A DNA stretch of 64,000 nucleotides from assembly GCF_024494695.1 (NCBI RefSeq), contig NZ_JANHDP010000001.1:248001-312000 (forward strand), given 5' to 3'. The number at the start of each line of letters is the position of its first letter. The first letter of the stretch is position 1. The stretch is from Natronoarchaeum rubrum (GTDB lineage Archaea; Halobacteriota; Halobacteria; Halobacteriales; Natronoarchaeaceae). Under the pieces are notes generated by a model. The model was given only the letters and a program-made list of their open reading frames with translations, was not told where the DNA came from and made no database searches. Of this stretch, positions 7,229 to 15,056 are shown piece by piece. The position numbers and the translations under genes are program-made.

Positions 7229-8362
7229 ATGAGCGACAACATCGGCGCACCCGGATCGGACATCTCTCGGCGCGAGTTCGTGGCGGCGACCGGCGGTACC
7301 GGCGCACTGGCGCTGGCGGGCTGTACGGCCCCGGCACAGGACTCGGCGACCCCGGCCCAGCAGTCGGCGGCCGCGGACCTCCCGACGACCTCGCCGCCGG
7401 AGGTCGTGCAGGTCGACGAGCAGGGCGGGAGCGTGACGCTCAGCTCGCAGACGGCCGTCCACCAGCCCCACCCGATGGAGACGATGGGCGGTCCCGTCGA
7501 GCTCCCCCGCGTGTGGGCGTTCCAGGCCGACGACCGCGACCCCAGCGTCCCCGGTCCGATCCTCCGGACGACCGAGGGCAACGACATGGAGGTGACGTTC
7601 GACAACACGGACGGCGACATGCCCCACACCGTCCACTTTCACGGCGTCAGCAAGACCTGGGAGAACGACGGCGTCCCGACGACGACGGGCATTCGCGTCG
7701 ATCCCGGCGAGAAACACACCTACGAGATCCCCGCGAACGTCCCCGGCACGCACCTCTACCACTGCCACTATCAGACCCACCGCCACATCGACATGGGGAT
7801 GTACGGCTTCTTCCGCGTCGATCCGAAGGGGTACGAGCCGGCCGACCGGGAGCTGTTCATGACGCTCAAAGACTGGGACTCGCGGCTCAACCGCCAGTTC
7901 GCCGGCGAGGACGTCTCCTACAGCCCGCGCAACCGCGATCCCGACGTGTTCACGATCAACGGCAAGTCCGCGCCCCGAACCCTTCACCCCGAAGACGGCT
8001 CGCCGGTGATCGTCTCCGAGGGCGACACCGTCCGCATCCACTTCGCCAACAACGGGTACATGAGCCACCCGATCCACACGCACAACCACCGCTTCCGGAT
8101 CGTCGAGAAGGACGGATCGCAGGTCCCCGAGGCCGCCCAGTACGAGCAGGACGTGGTCAACATCGCGCCCGCAGAGCGCAAGACCGTCGAGTTCGAGGCC
8201 GACGCCGATCCCGGCATCTACCTGATGCACTGTCACAAGGTCAGCCACGCGATGAACAAGAACTTCTACCCCGGCGGGATGGTCGGCGGCATCGTCTACG
8301 AGTCGGCGATGGACACCGACATCTTCTCGAAGTTGATGAACTACGCCGGCTACGAGGGCTGA
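7229..8362 (+). CDS. Tat-exported two-domain multicopper oxidase, lipoprotein
   Basis: This 377-residue protein has a Tat motif (SRREF, 13-17) and a lipobox ending at Cys32 (LALAGC), so it is exported folded and probably lipid-anchored outside the cell. Two cupredoxin domains follow. Domain 1 carries HFHG (H136, H138) and an HCHYQTH cluster (178-184) with a following Met. Domain 2 carries HPIHTH (280-285) and HCHKVSH (334-340). These are the ligand sets of type 1 and trinuclear copper sites in two-domain laccase-like oxidases. It lacks the CAPPGM-type region of classical nitrite reductase NirK. The substrate is unknown; phenolics, metal ions or nitrite-like species are possible. Confidence 0.88.
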   Translation: MSDNIGAPGSDISRREFVAATGGTGALALAGCTAPAQDSATPAQQSAAADLPTTSPPEVVQVDEQGGSVTLSSQTAVHQPHPMETMGGPVELPRVWAFQADDRDPSVPGPILRTTEGNDMEVTFDNTDGDMPHTVHFHGVSKTWENDGVPTTTGIRVDPGEKHTYEIPANVPGTHLYHCHYQTHRHIDMGMYGFFRVDPKGYEPADRELFMTLKDWDSRLNRQFAGEDVSYSPRNRDPDVFTINGKSAPRTLHPEDGSPVIVSEGDTVRIHFANNGYMSHPIHTHNHRFRIVEKDGSQVPEAAQYEQDVVNIAPAERKTVEFEADADPGIYLMHCHKVSHAMNKNFYPGGMVGGIVYESAMDTDIFSKLMNYAGYEG

Positions 8363-8399
8363 ACGGCCCCGCTCTCGGACCGACTTTCGGCGCCGACGC

Positions 8400-8807
8400 T
8401 CACCGGCCGATCGCCCGCTCGACGTCGGCGTCGATCTCGAAGTGGCGGCCGTCGCGGGCGACGTCGACGCCGTAGAACAGCAGCGAGAATCCGCCGCCGA
8501 CCGCCGCGACGAACAGCAGAAGTTCTTCTCCGCCGGCCGATCCTGCGAGCACCGACGGCGCGTAGATGCTGGGCACCGCCAGCGCGAAGACGGCGTAGGA
8601 CGCGCCGATGAGATGGCGCCACGTGACGACGACCGGCCCCACCGACAGCTCCGCGACCGTCCCGGCCAGCAGCGCGAGCGCGCCGGCGACCGCCATTCCC
8701 GGCACGGCGACGCTCTCCGTGAGCGCCACGGGGCCGAAGAGGCCGACGAGCGCCGCCACGAGCAGCAGGTCGAGCAGCCCGAGGTACCGATAGCTCGATT
8801 GCTTCAC
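8400..8807 (-). CDS. Small four-helix membrane protein, unknown function
   Basis: This 135-residue protein has four predicted transmembrane helices (about residues 10-30, 36-53, 60-80 and 92-115) and a short soluble C-terminus containing FEIDADVERAIGR. I place the start at the GTG at 8805-8807 (reading KQSSYRYLG next). A longer form from a GTG at 8888 would add 27 residues that overlap promoter-like DNA and look non-coding. No family was recognised. It is convergent with the multicopper oxidase gene and divergent from the next gene. Confidence 0.65.
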   Translation of the reverse strand: MKQSSYRYLGLLDLLLVAALVGLFGPVALTESVAVPGMAVAGALALLAGTVAELSVGPVVVTWRHLIGASYAVFALAVPSIYAPSVLAGSAGGEELLLFVAAVGGGFSLLFYGVDVARDGRHFEIDADVERAIGR

Positions 8808-8966
8808 GAGTGATCGTATGCTGTGCTGACAGTAACTCTTTGGGTCACCGGGATTCCACCCCCGGCGTCCGGTGTCGGTATCGCTCACGAGAGGTCCCGA
8901 GACGGCCGTACACGCACGGAGAGACTCGTCGAAACGTTATTGTGGGATCGGCGGAGTCTGTGATCC

Positions 8967-9452
8967 GTGAGCACGCCCGACTCCCCCGACACCCAGTCAC
9001 GGTCTGCCCCGGTCGATCGGGTCACCCGGCTTCGACGCCGCGTTCTACCGGCGCTCCACCGGATCAAGGAACCGCTCGGCGGATACGCGATCTGTACGCT
9101 CGATCCCGCCGAGTACGTCGGAACGGTGTCGCGCTCGCTCGACGCGATCCGCGAGACGCTCCGCGACATGGAGTTCGAGCGCGAGCCGATCGCGTCGCTC
9201 AAGCGCCGCGCGGACGGCCGACTCTCGGCGGGGAGCTGGGTCCGGCGCGAGTCGCCCCTCGCCGACAAGCAACTCCACGTCACGCTCGTCCGCGAGGCGA
9301 CCGGCGTCGTCGAGCTGTACGCCCACCGCGAGTACTCCTGGCTTACCCATCCCTATCGTCACTACACATTCTCGGAGTGGGAGCCGGAAGCCGGCGCCGC
9401 GCGGATGCGCGAACTGCTCGCCGACCGCGACCTGACGCTCCGGCTCGATTAG
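8967..9452 (+). CDS. Hypothetical haloarchaeal protein
   Basis: This is a 161-residue soluble protein starting with GTG at 8967. The N-terminus is Ser/Thr/Asp-rich. The core has a conserved-looking YAICTLDPAEYVGTV segment and a FEREPIASLKRR segment. A beta-rich stretch (QLHVTLVREATGVVELYAH) ends in YSWLTHPYRHYTFSEW, which is rich in aromatic and His residues. No known domain is recognised. The start is supported by a TATA-like ACGTTATTG about 33 bases upstream. It lies between two minus-strand genes, so it is transcribed alone. Confidence 0.7.
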   Translation: MSTPDSPDTQSRSAPVDRVTRLRRRVLPALHRIKEPLGGYAICTLDPAEYVGTVSRSLDAIRETLRDMEFEREPIASLKRRADGRLSAGSWVRRESPLADKQLHVTLVREATGVVELYAHREYSWLTHPYRHYTFSEWEPEAGAARMRELLADRDLTLRLD

Positions 9453-9476
9453 ACCGCGGCCGCTCAGAATAGCCAG

Positions 9477-10244
9477 CTACTCCCCGAACGCCCCGAGACT
9501 CGCCTGGAGTTCGCGCTCCACTTTTCCCGGCTCCAGTTCGTAGCCCACCAGATCCCGGAGGTCGACGGCGTACTCGCTCCCGCCGGATTCGAGCACGAGC
9601 ACGCGCCCCTTCGTCCCCCTGATCGTTCCGGAGGCGATCGTCTCGGCGACCGGCTGGACGGAGAGATCGAGTCCGTAGTCGAAGGCGAACGTCTCCAGGT
9701 GATCGAGCTCGTCGAGCACCGCCTCCCAGGCGTCGGCGTCGACCGCGCGGTGGAGCCCGGCGACCTTGTCGGGCACCCGCACCCGATCGGTCAGATCGGC
9801 GGCGAGTTCGGCCTCGATCTCGCGGGCGATTCGACCGTTCGACACCGTCCGGAGGTGAGCGGCGCGGTCGGCGCCCTGCTCGCGCAGCCGCGTGTCGAGA
9901 CGCCACGAGCGCGTGACGCCGATCTTGAAGATGTCGGGCGCGAACGCCGCGAGATACACCGCGTGCTCCTCGTAGCAGTCCATCTCGTCTTTCAGGCACG
10001 TGCCGGTGCAGCGCGCGCACACCCAGGTGCTCGAATGGGCGTCGCAGTACGGCGCCCGATCGGCGTCGCAGGGAACGTGGCCGCCGTCGTGAATCGTCCC
10101 CGCGCAGTGGCGATCGTCGAGGCGGTAGGCCAGCTCGTCGCCCGGCGCCAGCGGCCGACGCTCGACGCCGCCGTCGCCCTCCGCGAGCAGCAGCGCGGCG
10201 TCCTCGTCGGGCGCCGACGCCGTCTCGTAGCCGACCACCTGCAT
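9477..10244 (-). CDS. DUF2797 family protein with cysteine cluster
   Basis: This 255-residue protein matches the DUF2797 layout. An N-terminal beta domain contains HCAGT and C-x-A-x-R pairs. A zinc-type cysteine cluster follows at about 59-91 (CDADRAPYC, then CARCTGTC and a further C). A GIY-YIG-like core has YLAAFAPDIFKIGVTRSWRLDTRL. The KIGVT/R region is characteristic of GIY-YIG folds, but function in this family is unproven. A C-terminal domain of about 80 residues follows, with GTKGRVLVLESGG. It is divergent from the BsuPI-domain gene; the 116-base gap holds both promoters. Confidence 0.85.
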   Translation of the reverse strand: MQVVGYETASAPDEDAALLLAEGDGGVERRPLAPGDELAYRLDDRHCAGTIHDGGHVPCDADRAPYCDAHSSTWVCARCTGTCLKDEMDCYEEHAVYLAAFAPDIFKIGVTRSWRLDTRLREQGADRAAHLRTVSNGRIAREIEAELAADLTDRVRVPDKVAGLHRAVDADAWEAVLDELDHLETFAFDYGLDLSVQPVAETIASGTIRGTKGRVLVLESGGSEYAVDLRDLVGYELEPGKVERELQASLGAFGE

Positions 10245-10360
10245 CGCCCGTCGGTAGGCATGCGTCCGATAAATGCCCTCCGCTCGGCGGCTCGCGCGCT
10301 CGGCCGGTCAGTCTCCCGTCTCGTCCCAAACGTCACGTCGCGCCGGGCCGACGACTGCGT

Positions 10361-10693
10361 ATGGCGCTGGCGGCTCGGCTCGACGCCGACGCGACCGCGG
10401 ATGGCGTCGCGCTGCGGTTCACGGTTCGGAACGAGGGCGACGAGCCGGTCGAGCTCTCGTTCGGCGACGCCCAGCGCGCCGAGTTCGTCGCGCGCGACGG
10501 CGACGAAACGGTCTGGCGGTACGGGGAGGGACGCGCGTTTGCGCAGGTGCTGGGCACCGAGACGATCGCCCCGGACGGGACGCTGACGGTCGAGTGCGAC
10601 TGGCCCGCACCATCTCCCGGGACGTACGAGATCGAAGCCGCGCTGACCGCCGCGGACGCGGACTGCGCCGCCGAGACGCGCGCGTCCGTCTGA
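10361..10693 (+). CDS. BsuPI-like intracellular proteinase inhibitor domain protein
   Basis: This 110-residue all-beta protein matches the BsuPI (intracellular proteinase inhibitor) pattern. It has a VRNEGDEPVELSFGDAQRAEFVA segment, then DETVWRYGEGRAFAQ, APDGTLTVEC and a PGTYEIEA closing strand. The family prototype inhibits the Bacillus intracellular serine protease. Haloarchaeal copies are widespread with unknown targets. There is no signal peptide, so it is cytoplasmic. It lies 96 bases upstream of the first acetyl-CoA synthetase gene. Confidence 0.82.
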   Translation: MALAARLDADATADGVALRFTVRNEGDEPVELSFGDAQRAEFVARDGDETVWRYGEGRAFAQVLGTETIAPDGTLTVECDWPAPSPGTYEIEAALTAADADCAAETRASV

Positions 10694-10789
10694 GGGCATC
10701 GCTCGCGGTCGTCCCGGTCGCGTCGGATCGCCGGCGGGCGACCGCTTCGGGAGAACACTTATTTTCTCGCGCGGGGGAGTACCATGAGA

Positions 10790-12742
10790 ATGACTGACAG
10801 GTCGGATCTCGAGGCGCGCCTCGACGGCCCCGACCGGATCTCGCCGCCCGAGTCGTTCGTCGCCGACGCCGCCGTCACCGACTCCGACGTCCACCGCGAG
10901 TTCCGGGAGAACTGGCCCGAGTGCTGGGAGCGAGCGGCCGCGATGCTCGACTGGGAGCGCGAGTGGGACGAGGTGCTCGACGACGAGGACGCCCCGTTCT
11001 ACGAGTGGTTCGTCGGCGGCGAGCTGAACGCGTCGTACAACTGTATCGACCGGCACGTCGAGAACGGTCGGAAGAACCAGGCTGCGATCAAGTGGGAGGG
11101 GAAACTGGAGGAGACGCGCACCTACACGTATCAGGATCTGTATCGGGAGGTCAACGAGTTCGCCGCCGCGCTGCGCGACCTCGGCGTCGAGGAGGACGAC
11201 GTGGTCACGCTCTACATGCCCGTCGTCCCCGAACTGCCGATCGCGATGCTGGCCTGCGCCCGGATCGGCGCGCCCCACTCGGTCGTGTTCGCCGGGCTCT
11301 CGGGGAAGGCGCTCGGGACCAGACTCGAACGCTCGGGCTCGGAGTATCTGGTGACCTGCGACGGCTACTACCGCCGTGGGAACGCCTTCAATCTCAAGAG
11401 CAAGGCCGACGACGCGCTGCTGAAAGTCGACCACGACGTGACCAGCGTGGTGGTCGATCGGCTCGGCGACGCCCTTCCGCACGTCGACGACGGTTCGCTC
11501 GACTACCACGATCTCCTCCGCGACCACACCGGCGCCGAGGTCGAGCCGGTGCCGCGGGACGCCGAAGACCTGCTGTTTTTGATGTACACGTCGGGCACCA
11601 CCGGCGAGCCGAAAGGCGTCGAACACGCGACCGGCGGATACCTCTCGCAGGTGGCCTGGACCAGCCGCGCCGTCCTCGATCTGCGTCCGGAGGACACGTA
11701 CTGGTGCTCGGCGGACATCGGCTGGATCACGGGCCACTCCTACATCGTGTACGGGCCGCTGGCGCTGGGCACGACGACGATGCTCTACGAGGGGTCGCCG
11801 GACTACCCCGATCGGGACCGCATCTGGGAGATCGTCGAGCGCAACGCCGTCGACGTGTTCTACACCGCGCCGACGGCGATCCGGGCGTTCATGAAGTGGG
11901 GCAGAGAGTACCCCGAGCGCCACGACCTCTCCAGCCTGCGCTTGCTGGGCACCGTGGGCGAGCCGATCAACCCCCGCGCCTGGGAGTGGTACCGCGAGCA
12001 CGTCGGCGGGGGCGAGTGCCCGATCGTCGACACGTGGTGGCAGACCGAGACGGGCGCGATGATGATCGCGACGCTGCCCGGCGTCGACGAGATGAAGCCC
12101 GGTTCCGCGGGACCGGCGCTGCCCGGCATCGACGCGCAGGTCGTCGACGCCGCCGGCGAGCCGGTGCCGGACGACTCTGCTGGCTATCTCACGATCACCC
12201 GGCCCTGGCCGGCGATGGTCCGAACGCTCCACGACGACGACAGCCGTTACGTCTCCGAGTACTGGACCGAAACCGAGGACGGATGGCGCTACGACGCCGG
12301 CGACGGCGCGCGCGTCGACGAGGACGGCTACGTCACGGTGCTGGGCCGACTCGACGACGTGCTGTCGGTCGAGGGCCACCGGCTGGGATCGATGGAACTC
12401 GAATCGAGCATCGTCGAGGTCGAGGGCGTCGCCGAGGCCGCGGTCGTCGTCGGAACGGACGACGACGGCTCGGGCGTGTTCGCGTACGTCAGCACCGAGA
12501 GCGGCCGCACCGGCGACGAGAACCTCCGGCGTCGGATCGTCGAGAACGTCGAGCGCTCGATCGGCGAGTTCGCCGCGCCCTCGCGGGTGGTTTTCACCAC
12601 CGAACTGCCCAAGACCCGCTCGGGCAAGATCATGCGCCGGCTGCTCCAGAGCGTCGCCCGCGGCGAGCCGCTCGGTGATACCAGCGCGCTCCGGAACCCC
12701 GAGATCGTCGGCGAGTTGAAATCGGCCGTCCGCGACGAGTAG
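10790..12742 (+). CDS. acs: Acetyl-CoA synthetase, AMP-forming (first copy)
   Basis: This is a 650-residue Acs (652 from an alternative ATG at 10784). It has the adenylation motif YTSGTTGEPKG, the acyl-pocket motif DTWWQTETG whose tryptophan favours acetate, and the C-terminal KTRSGKIMRRLL whose lysine is essential for adenylation. It converts acetate, ATP and CoA to acetyl-CoA through acetyl-AMP in the cytoplasm. A TATA-like cacttattttc lies about 25-30 bases before the start. It is a paralog of the gene at 15057, with near-identical blocks such as the segment around FYEWFVGGELNA. Local differences (GAMMIATLPGVDEMKPG here) suggest some divergence in use. Confidence 0.93.
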   Translation: MTDRSDLEARLDGPDRISPPESFVADAAVTDSDVHREFRENWPECWERAAAMLDWEREWDEVLDDEDAPFYEWFVGGELNASYNCIDRHVENGRKNQAAIKWEGKLEETRTYTYQDLYREVNEFAAALRDLGVEEDDVVTLYMPVVPELPIAMLACARIGAPHSVVFAGLSGKALGTRLERSGSEYLVTCDGYYRRGNAFNLKSKADDALLKVDHDVTSVVVDRLGDALPHVDDGSLDYHDLLRDHTGAEVEPVPRDAEDLLFLMYTSGTTGEPKGVEHATGGYLSQVAWTSRAVLDLRPEDTYWCSADIGWITGHSYIVYGPLALGTTTMLYEGSPDYPDRDRIWEIVERNAVDVFYTAPTAIRAFMKWGREYPERHDLSSLRLLGTVGEPINPRAWEWYREHVGGGECPIVDTWWQTETGAMMIATLPGVDEMKPGSAGPALPGIDAQVVDAAGEPVPDDSAGYLTITRPWPAMVRTLHDDDSRYVSEYWTETEDGWRYDAGDGARVDEDGYVTVLGRLDDVLSVEGHRLGSMELESSIVEVEGVAEAAVVVGTDDDGSGVFAYVSTESGRTGDENLRRRIVENVERSIGEFAAPSRVVFTTELPKTRSGKIMRRLLQSVARGEPLGDTSALRNPEIVGELKSAVRDE

Positions 12743-12888
12743 CGACGATCGGTTTCGCAGATTCGGACGTCGGCGAAATACCGCCCGGATCGGCCCGCAG
12801 GTTCTCTCCGTCACGGGATTCTTGACGGTTTTGAGACGACTGCTGCAACGCGAACGCTTAACTTCGCCCCTGCAGACTATCACGAAAG

Positions 12889-14793
12889 ATGAGCGCACTC
12901 GCGCGGGAGAGCGCTGAGGACGGCGCGCTGTCGGCCCCGGAGTACCGGCGGCTCGTCGAGAGCGCCGAGACCTACCGGAAAGCGCTCGTCGTCCGGCTGA
13001 TCGGCGAGGCCGGCCTTCGAACGGCGGAACTGGTCCGGCTACGGCCCGAGGATGTCCGGTCGGCGGAGGACCGGTCGTCCGGCGCCCTGCTCGACGTCCG
13101 GACCGCGTCGGGCGAGCGCGACCGGATCGCCTACCTCTCCGCGGACCTGCGGCGATCGCTCGACCGGTACGTCGAGAGCAACGAGATCGACGCCGACGAG
13201 CCGGTGATCGGCGTCTCGCCGCGGCGGGTCCAGATGCTCGTCTCGGAAGTCGCCGGTCGGGCGGCCGACCGGTCGGGCGACGGCCGCCTCGCGGACGTCA
13301 CCCCCGTCGACCTCCGTGCGCACTTCGCCCGGACGCTGCTCGTCGAGGACGGCGTCGATCCCCGGGTCGTGCTGTCGGTCGGCGGGTGGGAGAGCTTCGA
13401 GAGCTTCGATCGGGTCCTCGGGGCGGTCGACGAGGCGACGATCGCGGCCGAGCTCTCGGACGCCGACGCCGAAGTGGACGATGCGTCCCGGGCTACGCCG
13501 TCCGACGGTGGGGAGGGCGATCTAGCCCAGGCGGCGTCGTCCGACGGCGACACGCGGGCCGAAGAACTGCGCGAACGGGCCGAGCGACTGGAGCGCCGGA
13601 CCGAGGTCGGCGATCGGATCCGTGCGGTCGACGACGCCGTGCTGTCGGCGTCGGACCGCGACGAGCTGGAGGCGACCGTCTGCGAGCGCTTGGCGCGGGG
13701 CGAAGAGTACGCCGGCGCGTGGATCGCCACCAGCGACCTGACCGACGAGCGGCCGACACCGACCGCGCTGGCCGGGATCGACCGTCCCGCCGTCGACGCG
13801 CTGGCCGAGCAGTTCGACGAGCGGTCGACGGCCCCGCCGTGGATCGAGGCGGTCCGCGACGACGCCGTTCGCGAGGCCGAGATGGACGGCTCGCTCGCCG
13901 ATATCGTCGCTGACGATCCTCGGGAAGACGCCGACTCGACCGACGCCGAGGCGGTGACGGCCGTCCCGCTCTCCCATCGAGAGACGACCTACGGCGTCCT
14001 CGTGGTCGCGACCGATCGCGGCGCGCCCGAGGAGTGGGAGCGGTCGGAACTGGCCGCGCTCGGTCGGCGGATCGGACACGCGCTGACGGCGATCCAGCGC
14101 CGGAACCTCCTGCTGTCGGACGCCGCCGTCGAACTGGAGTTTCGCTGTCGCGACGAGGGCGCCTTCTTCGTCGACGCGTCCGAGCATCTCGACTGTGCGT
14201 TCGTCCTCGAATCGATCGTTCCCGTCTCGGCGTCGTCGCTGCTGTTTCACGTCACCGTCGAAGGCGCTCCGCCGGGCGACGTGTTCGATCGGGCGGTCGA
14301 ACACCGCGGCGTCGAGGAGGTCCGGCTGGTCGAGACCCACGGCGACGGCGCGTTGCTGGAGTTCGTCGTCGTCGGCGACTCGCCGCTGTTGACGCTGGCG
14401 GCCCACGGTGCGACGATCACCGACGCGGTGTTCGAGGACGGCGATGCCGACCTCGTCGCCGAGGTCGCGCAGGACGCCGACCTCCGGGCGGTCGTCGACG
14501 GCCTCCGGACGGCGTTTCCCGCCACCGAACTCGTCGGGAAGCGCGAGACCGAGCGGCCCGTCCGGACCGTCCGCGAGTTCCGCGAGGGCGTCGAGGACGA
14601 GCTGACCGATCGTCAGGAGGCGACGCTGCGAGCGGCCTACTACGCCGGGTACTTCGACTGGCCGCGCGGTTCGACGGCCGAGGAAGTCGCCGACTCGATG
14701 GACGTTTCCTCGCCGACGCTGCACAACCATCTCCGAAAGGGCCAGCGCGCCCTGCTCGACACGTTCTTCGAGGGATCGGTCGGCGGCGAGTGA
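12889..14793 (+). CDS. Bat-type transcriptional regulator with an integrase-like N-terminus
   Basis: This 634-residue regulator has three parts. Residues 1-190 resemble the catalytic domain of tyrosine recombinases (GLRTAEL with Arg44; DLRAHFA near 141-147), but the usual catalytic His, second His/Trp context and nucleophilic Tyr appear replaced (V140, W167, F173). Residues about 225-405 form a GAF-like sensor domain (ending in a LVVATDRG-type strand). Residues about 415-560 resemble the bacterio-opsin activator domain, followed by an HTH_10 domain at about 571-627 (AEEVADSMDVSSPTLHNHLRKG). It sits between two acs genes and upstream of a symporter, so it probably controls acetate uptake and activation. 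Confidence in the recombinase reading is moderate. Confidence 0.85.
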   Translation: MSALARESAEDGALSAPEYRRLVESAETYRKALVVRLIGEAGLRTAELVRLRPEDVRSAEDRSSGALLDVRTASGERDRIAYLSADLRRSLDRYVESNEIDADEPVIGVSPRRVQMLVSEVAGRAADRSGDGRLADVTPVDLRAHFARTLLVEDGVDPRVVLSVGGWESFESFDRVLGAVDEATIAAELSDADAEVDDASRATPSDGGEGDLAQAASSDGDTRAEELRERAERLERRTEVGDRIRAVDDAVLSASDRDELEATVCERLARGEEYAGAWIATSDLTDERPTPTALAGIDRPAVDALAEQFDERSTAPPWIEAVRDDAVREAEMDGSLADIVADDPREDADSTDAEAVTAVPLSHRETTYGVLVVATDRGAPEEWERSELAALGRRIGHALTAIQRRNLLLSDAAVELEFRCRDEGAFFVDASEHLDCAFVLESIVPVSASSLLFHVTVEGAPPGDVFDRAVEHRGVEEVRLVETHGDGALLEFVVVGDSPLLTLAAHGATITDAVFEDGDADLVAEVAQDADLRAVVDGLRTAFPATELVGKRETERPVRTVREFREGVEDELTDRQEATLRAAYYAGYFDWPRGSTAEEVADSMDVSSPTLHNHLRKGQRALLDTFFEGSVGGE

Positions 14794-15056
14794 CCGCGAC
14801 GCGCAGCGGCGAAATTTAAACACCTAGAACTGGCGTCGCGTCGCAACCGCGACCGATCCCGGAGTGCCCGCTGCGGGGCGCGAGAGCGGCGGACGGTCGC
14901 TCGGCAGACGCCGTCGGAGCGGCACTACTCGACCCGGACCCGGACGCAGTCAGCGGGTTTTGCCAATCTGATAAAAAACGCAGTGAGAATTTCCAACAGT
15001 TTAGTACAGCTAGATGCCTGATTTACCATTAACGTAGATTATAGTTAGCTCGTATC
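14794..15056 (+). promoter_or_regulatory. Long AT-rich promoter region of the second acs operon
   Basis: This 263-base gap precedes acs2. Its distal half is GC-rich, but 14958-15055 is strikingly AT-rich (for example gataaaaaacgcag, ttaacgtagattatagttagc) compared with its surroundings. It contains several TATA-like elements; the best placed is around 15024-15042. Given the Bat-type regulator directly upstream, this is the likely site of regulated transcription of acs2, the DUF4212/SSS symporter and UspA. No clear inverted repeat was identified. Confidence 0.45.

Noticed and set aside
7229..8362. Copper nitrite reductase NirK
   Set aside because: The copper motifs fit two-domain laccase-like oxidases (HCH clusters in both domains) and the NirK CAPPGM-type region is missing.
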